Assembly: GCF_023156385.1 (NCBI RefSeq)
Contig: NZ_JAKZAK010000004.1
Coordinates: forward strand, 1-64,000
Length of the DNA stretch: 64,000 nt
Source: Marinobacter xestospongiae
GTDB taxonomy: Bacteria > Pseudomonadota > Gammaproteobacteria > Pseudomonadales > Oleiphilaceae
Reading direction: 5' to 3'
The position numbers and the translations under genes were made by a program. Positions 28,560-38,308 of the stretch are shown here, piece by piece (positions within the stretch are counted from its first letter, which is position 1; each line of letters opens with the position of its first letter). The notes under the pieces were generated by a model. The model saw only the letters and a program-made list of their open reading frames with translations. It was not told the DNA's origin and did not search any database.

Positions 28560-29887
28560 TAATCTTGTGCCGAGATTGGCCCTGCGAGTGGCGCCAGAGT
28601 GTCCATGAACGTGCGGTAGTCACGCTCCACACACTCGGCGTAGTGAACAGCAATTGCCGTCACCAGGCCGGCAAACTCGGTTTCCCGGTCCTGCGTCATG
28701 GCCGCCAGCGTCTGCTCGAACAGAAACGGCTGGTCAGGATTGAGGCTGCGGCTGGCCCGCTTGTGCTCTGTCGCCAGGATCTCGCCCCATTGTGCGGCCA
28801 TGCGGAAGTAGTGCTTTTTCTTGCTGAGACCGGTGGTGTCAAAGTCGTCCTTGAAGGGAGACCGCTCCCGCACCGAGTAAACCCCATCATCCATTTCCAG
28901 CCAGCCCAGGTAACGGTCCGGATGCTCCGCCAGTGCCCGGAAGGCCTTGGCATGCCTTACTCCTTCATTCGGATAGGCGCGGGCATAGGCGTCCTGCTCA
29001 ACGGCCGTCATCGCCTGCAGCAGCGCCGGCCCGTCCTGGCGTTTGACGTCCAGGATCAGGTCATTCTCGTGGTCGCCACCCTCGCCCTCAACCAGCACGT
29101 AGTAGCGGGGTGTCCCCATGGACCCGGTGCCGGCACGGATGCGGCGCACCACGTCCTTGACCGTAAAGACATTCTCCAAACCTTCACCGCAGGTCTGGCG
29201 ATAGTCTTCAAACGCCGCCAGAAACTGCTTGCGGGCCTGGGGAGACAGCCGCTTCAGCTTCGGATTCTCGGCATCGAACACCCGTTTGCCGTTCTTCTGG
29301 AAGCGGGTCCACTTCGCCAGCATGCGTTGGCGCCCTTTCTTGCGGGCCACTTTCTTCAGGAAGCCGTCCAGCGGTTTGGTGGCCGTTTCGGCGGTGAAGT
29401 GCACCTCCTGATCCAGGTCCTGCTCCTGGTAGCAGGAGGCCACCTCCAGATAACGGCTGGCCAGGGTGACCACTGCTTGCCGGCAGTGATCGGCCTTGAA
29501 CTGGCCGTTCTCGCGGGTGTCCAGCACCAGACTGATGGCTAGGCGCCAGAGGTCGTACTGGTAGTCGCTGACCACCGCGTCATCAAAGTCGTCCAGACCG
29601 TAGATCACTTCCCCGTCGTGATTGGCAAAGGCACCAAAGTTGTAGACATGGGCATCGCCCTGAATCCAGGTCTGGGTGCCGGCCACGCCGCCAAACAGGG
29701 CAAACCGCCAGTCGTTGTACATGTCCTGCCAGAACAGGTGACTGGTGCCACGAAAAAAACGGTAAGGCGACTCGGCCATGGCGGTGAATTTGCGGCTACG
29801 GGCGTCGGCATCCAACTCGGCGTTGTTGGCCTCAATGGCCCGCACCACCTGCTGGTTGCGGTTATGCAGGGTCAGTTCCTTGTCCAT
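28559..29887 (-). CDS. DUF2252 family protein
   Basis: A 442-residue cytoplasmic protein of the DUF2252 family. Conserved stretches include RFFRGTSHLFWQDM near the N terminus, IQGDAHVYNFGAF and GLDDFDDA. The GDAHxxN and DFDD patterns recall the catalytic loops of aminoglycoside-phosphotransferase-like kinases, and the family has been linked to that fold. No substrate is known. It converges with the STN receptor and is divergent from the methyltransferase, so it is probably a single-gene unit. Confidence 0.9.
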   Translation of the reverse strand: MDKELTLHNRNQQVVRAIEANNAELDADARSRKFTAMAESPYRFFRGTSHLFWQDMYNDWRFALFGGVAGTQTWIQGDAHVYNFGAFANHDGEVIYGLDDFDDAVVSDYQYDLWRLAISLVLDTRENGQFKADHCRQAVVTLASRYLEVASCYQEQDLDQEVHFTAETATKPLDGFLKKVARKKGRQRMLAKWTRFQKNGKRVFDAENPKLKRLSPQARKQFLAAFEDYRQTCGEGLENVFTVKDVVRRIRAGTGSMGTPRYYVLVEGEGGDHENDLILDVKRQDGPALLQAMTAVEQDAYARAYPNEGVRHAKAFRALAEHPDRYLGWLEMDDGVYSVRERSPFKDDFDTTGLSKKKHYFRMAAQWGEILATEHKRASRSLNPDQPFLFEQTLAAMTQDRETEFAGLVTAIAVHYAECVERDYRTFMDTLAPLAGPISAQD

Positions 29888-29972
29888 ATAGACTCCCGTT
29901 CACAATGATTAACAGGACCCTACCTTAGAAGGTTTGACGGTATGATGCGACGATCAACAGGGAGTGACAGAG

Positions 29973-30728
29973 ATGATCAACCGATACGGAACCCTGGCCG
30001 CCTGGGTCTACCACCTTGATAAACCCATCGGCCATTCCTTTGGCGATATCGAATATTATCGTGACCGCCTCGCGGCCTGCACCGGCCCGATTCTGGAGCC
30101 GGCCACAGGCAATGGCCGGGTACTGATACCACTGCTGGAAGCCGGCCTGTCGGTGACCGGATTTGACGGTTCAGAGGACATGCTGGCCTATTGCCGGCAG
30201 GAGTGCCGGCGCCGTGACCTGGAGCCGCCGCTGACCCGCCAGCAGTTTGAGGACTTTCACTACGACCATCCGTTTGATGCCATTATCCTGCCGGCTGGCT
30301 CGTTCCAGCTGATCACGGACACCGCCGTCGCCCAGCAGGTGCTGGGCCGCTTCCTTGCGGCGTTGGCCCCGGGAGGCCGGCTGCTACTCGATCTCGACCC
30401 GATGTCATCACTGATCCATGCGGGCGCAAGCTGCCGCCACTGGCAAACCGGCGATGACCTGCTGACCCTGCAGCACACCCCGCTGGCAACCGATTACCTT
30501 CGGCAGACCACCCACGCCCAGCTCCGCTACGAGCACTGGCACAACGGCGAGCTTGCCCGCAGCCAGCTGGAGACCTTCCACCTGCGCTGGTGGGGCGTGC
30601 ACGAAATGACACTGGCTTTGGCAGCCGCCGGGTTCGCGGACATTCAGGTCTGCGGCGACTACCGGCATGGCCAGGTGCCGGGGCGTGATGCCGGCATACT
30701 CACCTTCGAGGCGACCAGACCCGGGTAG
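29973..30728 (+). CDS. Class I SAM-dependent methyltransferase
   Basis: A 251-residue protein with the SAM-binding motif I ILEPATGNGRVLIPLL, an acidic motif II residue (FDGSEDML) and the post-I strand IILPAGSFQLI. This is the Rossmann-type methyltransferase fold. AGGGAG is eight bases before the ATG at 29973, which is preferred to a GTG nine bases upstream. The substrate is unknown. It sits between DUF2252 and the convergent third receptor. Confidence 0.85.
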   Translation: MINRYGTLAAWVYHLDKPIGHSFGDIEYYRDRLAACTGPILEPATGNGRVLIPLLEAGLSVTGFDGSEDMLAYCRQECRRRDLEPPLTRQQFEDFHYDHPFDAIILPAGSFQLITDTAVAQQVLGRFLAALAPGGRLLLDLDPMSSLIHAGASCRHWQTGDDLLTLQHTPLATDYLRQTTHAQLRYEHWHNGELARSQLETFHLRWWGVHEMTLALAAAGFADIQVCGDYRHGQVPGRDAGILTFEATRPG

Positions 30729-30741
30729 CAGCCCTGCCCCG

Positions 30742-32811
30742 TTAGAAACGGTACTCGAACGATGCCCCGGCCAGGCGCGGCTGAACCCGCAAGGGGTTGT
30801 CCACCAGGCTGTTGAAAATCATGGTCTCGGCGTCGGTGTCAAACAGGTTGTTGACGAACACTGTCATGTGGGCCGGGCCATAGGTGTAGGCCAACTGCAC
30901 ATTGGCCACGGTGTAGCCCTCGATCTTCTCCGCCGGCAGGTTATCGTAGTCGGCGTAGTAGCTGTCGCTGTAGCGCACGTTGCCACTCAGCTCGAGGTTA
31001 TCGAGGGGCTCATAGACGGCTCCCAGGGTGGCGGCGTAGGCCGGTGCCCGGGGCAGTTCGTTGCCTTCGATCACGGTACCGTCGAAGTCTTCGACATCGG
31101 TCTTCAGCAAGGCCAGGCTGCCGGTCAGGGCGAAAGCCGGTGCCGGCATCCAGCGTGAGCCCAGTTCGGCGCCATAGCTGATGGCCTTGTCGGCATTGCG
31201 GATGATGATGTCGTCGGCACCAACGTATTCGGGCAGCTGCATGTCACTGTAGTCGTTATAGAAAACGTTGGCAGTCAGTTCCAGTTCACCATCCAGCAGA
31301 GCGTTGCGGGTGTAGACCTCGTAATTGATCACCGTTTCTTCGTCGTACTCGTAGGGCTGGAAGTTGGTGATCGACAGGCCGGCGCCGCCGGCGTTGTAGC
31401 CTTTGGCCACCTTCATGCCGAAGGTCTGCCCTGCCCGGGGTTTCCAGGCCAGGTCCAGGCGTGGCAGCAGGACGTTGTAGGTTTCATCGAAATCCAGATC
31501 CACACCAAAGACCGGATTCAACTGCACCAGCGCGGTCCGCTGGCGCCGCTCCCACTCGTATCGCAACCCGAAGGTCAGATCCACGGTGGTTGCCAGCGGG
31601 TAGGTCAGTTCGCCAAACGCGGAGCGGGTCTGGGTCTCATCCTTCATCGGCTGGTTGCCAACGGCGTTGATGAACGCTTCATCGGCATCGAAATCGTACA
31701 GTCGAACGCCCACCAGACCACGGACGGACTCGCCGTCGGCGCCGAAATGCAGCAATGGCTCGATCTGGAACTCGTCGCCGTCCGAGGTGAAGTTGGCGGA
31801 GGTGTTCTGGGTCCGGCGCTCGAACTCCAGCTTGCTGAAGGTCACGTTGTTCTCGAACCGCATCTGGCGGCCCAGGTCCCAAACCACGTCCCAGCTGGCG
31901 CTGGTGGAATCGGTGGTGTAGACCGGCCGGAACTCGTTGGCCTGGCGCGAGGGCGGGTTGGACAGCTCGTACTCGGCCTGGGGTGCGCGGGTATCCATAT
32001 CGCTCACCGTCAGCGTGGTGCCGAAGTCCGGCAGGGCCGCCGGCTCATACTGCAGCTTGAAGCGGGCTGCGGTGGATTCCACCTCACGGGCGTCTCCCAC
32101 CGGTTCGTAGGTGGCCAGATCAACGTAGCTTTCCCGCTGCTGGCGATCCACCGACAGGCGGAAGGCAAGCTCATCCTCGACAATCGGACCGGACACCAGG
32201 GCAGCGGTCTGGGCGTAGCCCTGGTTACCCACCGCCCCTTTCACCGCCCCTTCCCACTGGAAGCTGGGGTTGTTGCTTTTCATCACCACCGCACCGGCCA
32301 GGGCGTTGCGACCCTGGATGTGGCTTTGCGGGCCGACGTAGGTCTCGACCTGACGCATGTCCCACAGCGAGCGGGGGCCAAACGCCATTTCGCTGTAGCT
32401 CAGCGAACGGCCATCCAGCGATACATTCAGCCGTGGTCGGACACCGGCAAAGGTGGCCAGGCCACCAATGGAGGAACCGGAGCCATCCACCCCGCGGACT
32501 GCTGGCATGTGGTTGCCGATACCCGGATCAACAATCGCCGGGTTCAGGTCCAGCACGTCGGACAGCTCGGTTGCACCGGGGGTGGACTCGATTCGTTGCT
32601 GGTCGTAAACCTCAACGCTGGAGCTGGTGTCGTAGATGGAACGCTCGACCTTCTCCCCGGTGACTACGATGGGCGGCAGGGCGTGAGCCGCTGGTGACGC
32701 ATTGTCCGCCCAGGAGACCTGCACCGAACACAGGCCCAGGCCAAGCACCAAAATCGGAAAACGTGGTTTCTCGGCAGCCAGGCACGGCTTTGCAGGAACA
32801 AGCTGGGGCAT
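30742..32811 (-). CDS. TonB-dependent receptor of the ABC iron-chelate locus
   Basis: A 689-residue receptor with signal peptide (cleavage around SWA, residue about 36), a TonB box-like PPIVVTGEKVE, plug (to about 190: RQVETYVGPQSHIQGRNALAGAVVMKSNNP) and a barrel ending in SFEYRF. There is no STN domain. The ATG at 32811 has AGGAG eight bases upstream and starts the signal peptide; a longer frame to 32889 is unlikely. It is the last gene of a minus-strand locus with flavin monooxygenase, ABC transporter and AraC regulator. Confidence 0.92.
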   Translation of the reverse strand: MPQLVPAKPCLAAEKPRFPILVLGLGLCSVQVSWADNASPAAHALPPIVVTGEKVERSIYDTSSSVEVYDQQRIESTPGATELSDVLDLNPAIVDPGIGNHMPAVRGVDGSGSSIGGLATFAGVRPRLNVSLDGRSLSYSEMAFGPRSLWDMRQVETYVGPQSHIQGRNALAGAVVMKSNNPSFQWEGAVKGAVGNQGYAQTAALVSGPIVEDELAFRLSVDRQQRESYVDLATYEPVGDAREVESTAARFKLQYEPAALPDFGTTLTVSDMDTRAPQAEYELSNPPSRQANEFRPVYTTDSTSASWDVVWDLGRQMRFENNVTFSKLEFERRTQNTSANFTSDGDEFQIEPLLHFGADGESVRGLVGVRLYDFDADEAFINAVGNQPMKDETQTRSAFGELTYPLATTVDLTFGLRYEWERRQRTALVQLNPVFGVDLDFDETYNVLLPRLDLAWKPRAGQTFGMKVAKGYNAGGAGLSITNFQPYEYDEETVINYEVYTRNALLDGELELTANVFYNDYSDMQLPEYVGADDIIIRNADKAISYGAELGSRWMPAPAFALTGSLALLKTDVEDFDGTVIEGNELPRAPAYAATLGAVYEPLDNLELSGNVRYSDSYYADYDNLPAEKIEGYTVANVQLAYTYGPAHMTVFVNNLFDTDAETMIFNSLVDNPLRVQPRLAGASFEYRF

Positions 32812-32898
32812 AGGGACATCTCCTTCTAAGCAGGTAACAACGCGGATCGCACAGAGTGCGGGAACGGTGCCGACGGAACACGTTGGCACTCGCCCATA

Positions 32899-32915
32899 TG
32901 AGAATGGGAATCTCT
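32899..32915. promoter_or_regulatory. Possible Fur site before the receptor
   Basis: TGAGAATGGGAATCTCT contains two Fur-type hexamers (GAGAAT, GGGAAT) and a GAGA/TCTC outer symmetry, about 90 bases upstream of the receptor start. The match is partial. It would give the receptor its own iron-controlled promoter separate from the upstream ABC genes. Confidence 0.3.
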
Positions 32916-32990
32916 CTTAAATTTACGTAAGACACCCACCTCGAAAGGAAAAAAAACACCCCCGATTGGAAAACCCGGAGGCCACTCCTT

Positions 32991-34301
32991 TTACCTCCCA
33001 GTGATGCCGAGATGATCGGCAAAGGTGGAACCGGCGTAGTCACGCCGGAAGACGCCCTGTTCCACCAGCTTCGGCACCACTTCGTCGAGGAACAGGTAGA
33101 GGGAGGCGTCCGAGCCCCCCGGCAACGCCACAAAGCCATCGGCGGCCTCGGCCCGAAAGCGTTCGAGAATACTGGCCACGGCGTCGTCCGGTGTCCCCAC
33201 CACCAGCCAATGGGCGGAGCCTGCCACTTCCGGCCGCACCAGCAGTTCACGGACGGTCGGTTGCTCCCGCTCGATCAGTCGACGCAACAGGTCGGCGTGG
33301 GTGCGACTGCGCACCGGCCGTTGCGGGTCCGGCAACAGCGCCGGGGTAAGACGCTGATCCGGAGCCAGTTCGCTGACATCCAGCCCCAGTGCCTCGCGGA
33401 TAAAAGCGTACTTGCGCTGCGGGTTCTGGTCGGCATGGGTGTCGCGGTACAGCGCCTGAGCCTCCGCCCTGGTTCGGCCGAGGAACAGGCTCAGGCCGGG
33501 CAACACCTTGATGGCCCGGGCATCACGGCCATGATCCCGGGTACGGCTGCGGATGTCCGCGACCAACTCGGCACCGGCCTCCAGGTCCGGGGTCGCCGCA
33601 AAAATGGCGTCGGCCACCCGGGCGGCAAAGTCCCGCCCCCGATCCGACGCCCCGGCCTGCAGAAACGGCACCCGGCCAAAGTCCGACGCCGGCACGTTCA
33701 GCGGGCCCTTGACGCTAAAGCACGGCCCCTGGTGATTAACCGGCCGGATCTTGGCGCTGTCGACGTACTGCCCTTGCGCCCGATCATTCAGTCGCGCCGC
33801 CTGGGGGAAGCTCTGCCACAGCGCCTGCACCAGCTGCGTGAATTCCATCGCCCGGTCGTAGCGGGCATCGGCGTCCGGCATCACCTCCATACCGAAGTTC
33901 TCGTTGCCATCCAGCGCGGTGACAATGTTCCAGCCCGCACGCCCCTGGCTGAGCCAGTGCAGCGACTGAATCGACCGGGCCACGTGGTAGGGGTGGTTGA
34001 AGGTGGTCGACGCCGTGGTGACCAGGCCAATACGGGAGGTTTCCCGGGCCAGGGTCGCCAGCAACAGGGTGGGATCAACCCCTGCCAGTCCTGGTGACTG
34101 GTTGAGCGTGTCCGGGTTGAGGAACAGGGAGTCCGGGCGAAACAGGAAATCCAGTTTGGCCGCCTCCGCCCGGCGGGCATAATCGACATAAAAATCCGTC
34201 TGGCAGATCTGTTCTACCCGGCTCTCCGGGTGGCGCCAGGCGTTGCCCGTCAGCCAGGTGGTCGCCAGGGACAACCCGATACACAGTTTTCTCTCGCTCA
34301 T
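32991..34301 (-). CDS. LLM-class flavin-dependent monooxygenase (NtaA/SnaA/DszA type)
   Basis: A 436-residue bacterial-luciferase-like monooxygenase that would use FMNH2 from a separate reductase. Family features are the N-terminal AWRHPES segment, FLFRPDSLF, RIGLVTTASTTFNHPYHVAR and GRAGWNIVTALDGNENFG. The closest described group includes nitrilotriacetate and EDTA monooxygenases and DszA. It lies 22 bases downstream of the ABC ATPase and upstream of a TonB receptor. It may oxidise the imported metal chelate or siderophore; this is inferred from context. No flavin reductase gene is in the locus. Confidence 0.9.
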   Translation of the reverse strand: MSERKLCIGLSLATTWLTGNAWRHPESRVEQICQTDFYVDYARRAEAAKLDFLFRPDSLFLNPDTLNQSPGLAGVDPTLLLATLARETSRIGLVTTASTTFNHPYHVARSIQSLHWLSQGRAGWNIVTALDGNENFGMEVMPDADARYDRAMEFTQLVQALWQSFPQAARLNDRAQGQYVDSAKIRPVNHQGPCFSVKGPLNVPASDFGRVPFLQAGASDRGRDFAARVADAIFAATPDLEAGAELVADIRSRTRDHGRDARAIKVLPGLSLFLGRTRAEAQALYRDTHADQNPQRKYAFIREALGLDVSELAPDQRLTPALLPDPQRPVRSRTHADLLRRLIEREQPTVRELLVRPEVAGSAHWLVVGTPDDAVASILERFRAEAADGFVALPGGSDASLYLFLDEVVPKLVEQGVFRRDYAGSTFADHLGITGR

Positions 34302-34323
34302 CCGACTCCTCCGTCTCCTTTTT

Positions 34324-35139
34324 TCAGTCGTCCATCTGGCCAGTGCTGGATACTGGCAGTACCCATGGACTGCCGCTCTCCGGGTCTATGCCCACCCGGG
34401 CGCGAATGCTGAACACCCGCTCGATCAGTGCCTCGGTCATCACCTCGGCCGGAGTCCCGGCGGCGACCACCTCGCCCGCTTTCATCGCCACCAGGTAATC
34501 GGCGTAGCGGGCAGCCTGGTTGAGGTCATGGAGCACCATCACCAGGGTCCGCCCCTGGTCGCGGTTCAGTCGCCGGCACAGCTCCAGCACATCCAGCTGA
34601 TGGGCAATGTCCAGCCAGGTGGTGGGTTCGTCCAGCAGCATCACCGGGGTGTCCTGGGCCAGCAACATGGCCAGCCACACCCGCTGGCGCTGGCCGCCGG
34701 ACAACTCTTCAAGGGTGGCGTCCGCCAGCCCCGTGACTCCGGTTGCGGCCATGGCCTGGTCGACCGCAGCCTCATCGGCGGCGGTCCACTGACGCAGGAG
34801 CGTCTGGTGGGGAAAGCGGCCGCGGGCCACCAGATCGGCCACGCAGATTCCCGGCGGCGCGGTGGATGACTGCGGTAACAGCCCAAGCCGACGGGCCACC
34901 GCCCGCGACGGGTAGCGGTGAATGTCGCGACCATCCAGCAGCACGTGGCCTTGATCCGGCACCAGCAGCCGGGACAGAGTTCGCAACAGCGATGACTTGC
35001 CACAGGCGTTAGGGCCGACAATGACAGTGATCTTGCCGGAGGGAATAGTCAGGCTGAGGTCCCGGAACACCTGCCGCGACTCATAGGACAGCGCCAGGGA
35101 CTCACCCCGCAGCACGGCGGAATCGATCGTGGTCGTCAT
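34324..35139 (-). CDS. Iron-siderophore ABC transporter ATP-binding protein
   Basis: FecE/FepC-type ATPase of 271 residues. Walker A is GPNACGKSS (42-50), the ABC signature LSGGQRQR begins at 146, Walker B is VMLLDEPT (166-173) and the switch histidine is in MVLHDLNQAA (about 204). It energises the two permeases encoded directly upstream (41-base gap). All catalytic motifs are intact. Confidence 0.95.
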   Translation of the reverse strand: MTTTIDSAVLRGESLALSYESRQVFRDLSLTIPSGKITVIVGPNACGKSSLLRTLSRLLVPDQGHVLLDGRDIHRYPSRAVARRLGLLPQSSTAPPGICVADLVARGRFPHQTLLRQWTAADEAAVDQAMAATGVTGLADATLEELSGGQRQRVWLAMLLAQDTPVMLLDEPTTWLDIAHQLDVLELCRRLNRDQGRTLVMVLHDLNQAARYADYLVAMKAGEVVAAGTPAEVMTEALIERVFSIRARVGIDPESGSPWVLPVSSTGQMDD

Positions 35140-35180
35140 ACACTTATCCTCAACTAGATCGATCGGGTGCGGCTGAGCAG

Positions 35181-36197
35181 CTACAACAGGTAGAGGCCGC
35201 CGACCACACCGGTCATACGGCCAATGGGCAGCACGGCCTCCACCGGCAGCATCTGGGTCAGGACATCGGCGAACACCAGCAGGCAGGCTCCCATCGCGGC
35301 GGCGGCCATCACCGGCAGACTACCGGCAGGCAGCAGGCGCCTAACCAATTGCGGTGCCGCCAGGGCAATAAAGGCAATCGGCCCGGCGGCCCCGGTGGCC
35401 AGGGCCGCCAACAGAACGGCAAAGATCACCATCAGCAGGCGGATGCGCTCCACTCGGATGCCCAGTTGGGCGGCCAGATCGTCCCCCATCTCCATCAGGT
35501 GGAGTTGCCGGGCAAACAGCAGGGTCACCGGAATCAGGACCAGGCACCCCGCCAGCACGGGCAACAGGTGCCCCCAGTTGCGGGCGCTCAGCGAGCCGGC
35601 CAGCCACAGGTTGGCGGTCACCGCGTTGTCCAGACTGCCTTTCACTAACAGCAGGCCGTTGACCGCGCTGAGAATCGAGCCAATGCCAATACCCACCAGC
35701 ACCAGCCGATAACTGCCCACCACACGCCCCTGCACCGCCAGAAAGTACACCAGCACCGACGTCAGCAATCCGCCGGCCACCGCTGCCAACATGACGCCGG
35801 CGGCCTGCTGGCCAAAAAACACAATCTGAGCGATGGCGCCGGTCGCCGCGCCGGTGGTAAAGCCGATGATGTCCGGCGAGCCCAGGGCGTTACGCGACAC
35901 CGACTGGAACACCGCTCCGGACACCCCCAGGGCGGCCCCCACAAACACCGCCGTCAACCCTCTCGGCAGCCGGATTCCCACCACCACGCGCTCCGTCAGG
36001 TCGCCATCTCCGGCGCCAGACAGGATCTGAAGCAGTTGCCAGAGGCCGACGTCCACTCGCCCGATCGACAGCGACACCAACACCAGGCCGGCCGAGATGA
36101 GTAACAGAACAACGGTGACCAGCAACGACCGCGGACAGACCAGAATGGCACGGCCCAGCGGCCTCCACACCCGCTTGGCAGAGCGGTGGCGAATCAT
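35181..36197 (-). CDS. FecCD-family iron-siderophore permease, second subunit
   Basis: Polytopic inner-membrane permease (338 residues, about nine to ten helices) of the BtuC/FecCD family, with RLPRGLTAVFVGAALGVSGAVFQ and the ATPase-contact region GAAGPIAFIALAAPQLVRRL. The start is ATG at 36197, which overlaps the stop of the preceding permease in an ATGA. A 150-codon Gly-rich in-frame extension further upstream is an antisense-like artefact of the first permease. Confidence 0.94.
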   Translation of the reverse strand: MIRHRSAKRVWRPLGRAILVCPRSLLVTVVLLLISAGLVLVSLSIGRVDVGLWQLLQILSGAGDGDLTERVVVGIRLPRGLTAVFVGAALGVSGAVFQSVSRNALGSPDIIGFTTGAATGAIAQIVFFGQQAAGVMLAAVAGGLLTSVLVYFLAVQGRVVGSYRLVLVGIGIGSILSAVNGLLLVKGSLDNAVTANLWLAGSLSARNWGHLLPVLAGCLVLIPVTLLFARQLHLMEMGDDLAAQLGIRVERIRLLMVIFAVLLAALATGAAGPIAFIALAAPQLVRRLLPAGSLPVMAAAAMGACLLVFADVLTQMLPVEAVLPIGRMTGVVGGLYLL

Positions 36198-37216
36198 AAT
36201 TGCGCCAGCCTCCGGCGACGGGCAAGGGCCACAAAGAAGGGGCCACCAATCAACGCCACCATGATCCCCACCCCCACTTCGCCCGGGTGCGCCACCAGCC
36301 GCCCCAGCACGTCCGCCGCCAGGGTCAGGATGGCGGCCAACAGGGTGGTGTACGGCAGCAGCCAGCGGTGATCCGGCCCCACGATCATCCGGGCCAGATG
36401 CGGTGCCGCCAGCCCGACAAAACTGATGGGCCCCGCGGCGGCCGTCGCCGCCCCCGCCAACAGCACGATGGCGACGGCCGCCAGCAACCACACCAGCCCG
36501 GGCCTGAGTCCCAGCGACTGACCGAAGTCGCCGCCCAGTGCCAGCACATCCAGCGCCCGGGACAGGTAGAACGCCAGCGCCAGACCAAGGCATACCAGCA
36601 CCAGAACCGGGACAATCAACTGACTGCCCCGGCCCTGCAGCGACCCCACCGCCCAATGGCGGAACTGGTCGAACACCAGTTCGTTGCTGTTGATGATGAT
36701 CTGCGCCATGGCCATCAGCATCACCGTGACCGCCGCACCGGCCAGCAGTACCCGCACCGGATTGATGCCCTGCTTGAGGCCGCCAAGCAGGTATACCGCC
36801 ACGCTGGCCACGGCCGCGCCAACAAACCCCAGGCCAAGATGACCGAGTACGTCGGTCACCCCCCAGTAGGCGACACCGGCAACAATCGCCACCGCCGCCC
36901 CGGCGTTGATTCCCAGCAGCCCCGGATCGGCCAGCGGATTGCGGGTGATCGCCTGAAGCACCACCCCGGCTACCCCAAGGGCACAGCCCACCAGCACCGC
37001 AACCAGGGTTCTGGGCAGCCGCAACTGGCGAACCAGCAGGTGGTCGCTGATACCGGGATCAAACGCACTCAGGGCGTCCAGGGTGACCGACACCGGCACC
37101 CAGCGCGCGCCGATACCAACGCTCAGGGCCATCAGCCCCAGCAGCAGCAACACACCCGCCACCAGGCCACGTCGACGCTGTCGCTGTTGGCGTCGGCGCA
37201 GGTTCGACAGAATCAC
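36194..37216 (-). CDS. FecCD-family iron-siderophore permease, first subunit
   Basis: A 340-residue polytopic membrane protein of the same family as its neighbour, with LRLPRTLVAVLVGCALGVAGVVLQAITRNPLADPGLLGINAGAA (conserved segment spread over helices 2-3) and AGPISFVGLAAPHLARM before the C-terminal helices. It starts with GTG at 37216, overlapping the binding-protein stop (GTGA). Both permeases together form the channel of a heterodimeric importer. Confidence 0.94.
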   Translation of the reverse strand: MILSNLRRRQQRQRRRGLVAGVLLLLGLMALSVGIGARWVPVSVTLDALSAFDPGISDHLLVRQLRLPRTLVAVLVGCALGVAGVVLQAITRNPLADPGLLGINAGAAVAIVAGVAYWGVTDVLGHLGLGFVGAAVASVAVYLLGGLKQGINPVRVLLAGAAVTVMLMAMAQIIINSNELVFDQFRHWAVGSLQGRGSQLIVPVLVLVCLGLALAFYLSRALDVLALGGDFGQSLGLRPGLVWLLAAVAIVLLAGAATAAAGPISFVGLAAPHLARMIVGPDHRWLLPYTTLLAAILTLAADVLGRLVAHPGEVGVGIMVALIGGPFFVALARRRRLAQL

Positions 37217-38175
37217 CGGCCAAACCGCGCCAGCATGCCGTCGATGATTTCCAGGCTGCTGTAGTAGTCGATACGGAAGGAGTTGGCCCCCAGGCCGTAG
37301 ACCTGTCCGGTCTGTACCGAGGGCAGATTGGCCAGCACCGGATCATTGAGGAAGTCGCTGACCTGGTCATCGGTCTTCCGGGTCAGAAAGGTAGTCGGCG
37401 CCTTCAGCAGTGTGAGGTGTTCGTACTGGGCCCGCACAAAATCCTTGCGCTCGCCCCAGCCCGGACTGTGCCAGGCCGGGTCCGGCTCTTCGAGGGTGAA
37501 CCCGAGGGCTTTCAGCAGCTTGCCGTGAACTCCGGCGTTGGTGGCAATCGGGTTGCTGATGCCGGGGCCGTGGTAACTGACAATGTTCACCTTTCCTGGT
37601 GGCGGTTCCAGGCGGTCGCGGGCCTCAGCCAGATAGCGATTGAAGTTGTCGATCCGCTGCCGGGCGCGATTCTCCAGGCCGGTCGCCTCTGCCAGGCGGG
37701 CCGCCAGGGACTGCCAGCTCTGGGTGCTGTAATCCACCACGATGGTCGGGGCAATGGCCTGAAGCTCCGCCAGGGCATGCCGGGCGGAATCGCCGCCGGT
37801 GGAAGACACCACAATCAGGTCCGGCGCCAGGGTCATCGCAGCCTCCAGATCCACCTCACCCGCCGGCCACAGCTTGGTGACGCCGCGCTCGCGGGCAATG
37901 GGCTGCCACTGGCTGAAGAAGCTGCCATCCGCAGCAGCGGCGCTGGCGGCCAACGGAGCATCAATCGCCAGCAGCATGCCGGTCACCGTCACCGAGGTGG
38001 ACAGAATGCGCTCGGGTTTGGCGGGGATAGCGGTCACCGAGCCGTCGGCGTTGACAAACTCCCGCCACGCCGCCCCGCTGGCAGTATCGGAACCGCCGCC
38101 AGGCTGACCACAGGCGGCGAGTATGAGCGCAAGACACACGGGTAAAAGAGTGTTCGAACGGAAGAATGACTGCAT
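37213..38175 (-). CDS. Iron-siderophore ABC transporter binding lipoprotein
   Basis: Periplasmic solute-binding protein of the FecB/FepB class III type (320 residues). A lipoprotein signal with lipobox ILAAC (Cys22) follows the ATG at 38175. Two lobes are joined by a long helix, with the family-like PERILSTSVTVTGMLLAIDAPLAA segment near the N terminus. The in-frame ATG-less extension to 38298 would destroy the lipoprotein signal, so it is rejected. The first gene after the AraC regulator, it is translationally coupled to the permease. Confidence 0.92.
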   Translation of the reverse strand: MQSFFRSNTLLPVCLALILAACGQPGGGSDTASGAAWREFVNADGSVTAIPAKPERILSTSVTVTGMLLAIDAPLAASAAAADGSFFSQWQPIARERGVTKLWPAGEVDLEAAMTLAPDLIVVSSTGGDSARHALAELQAIAPTIVVDYSTQSWQSLAARLAEATGLENRARQRIDNFNRYLAEARDRLEPPPGKVNIVSYHGPGISNPIATNAGVHGKLLKALGFTLEEPDPAWHSPGWGERKDFVRAQYEHLTLLKAPTTFLTRKTDDQVSDFLNDPVLANLPSVQTGQVYGLGANSFRIDYYSSLEIIDGMLARFGR

Positions 38176-38308
38176 GCCGTGGCCCGTGAAGAGTGACTGG
38201 AAAACCGGGGCCAGACTGTGTCGCAACTGCTGGAATCCGGCCACCCGAAGCGGGAAAAACACCACCGCAAACGGGAAAACCGGACGAGTGCCTGCCAATC
38301 CCTGGCAG

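Noticed and set aside
28565..29542. 325-codon plus-strand frame over DUF2252
   Set aside because: Antisense to a well-supported DUF2252 gene, with no ribosome-binding site or recognisable domain.
36198..36656. Gly-rich N-terminal extension of the second permease
   Set aside because: It overlaps the first permease in another frame. A good ATG with ATGA overlap exists at 36197 and gives the normal permease length.
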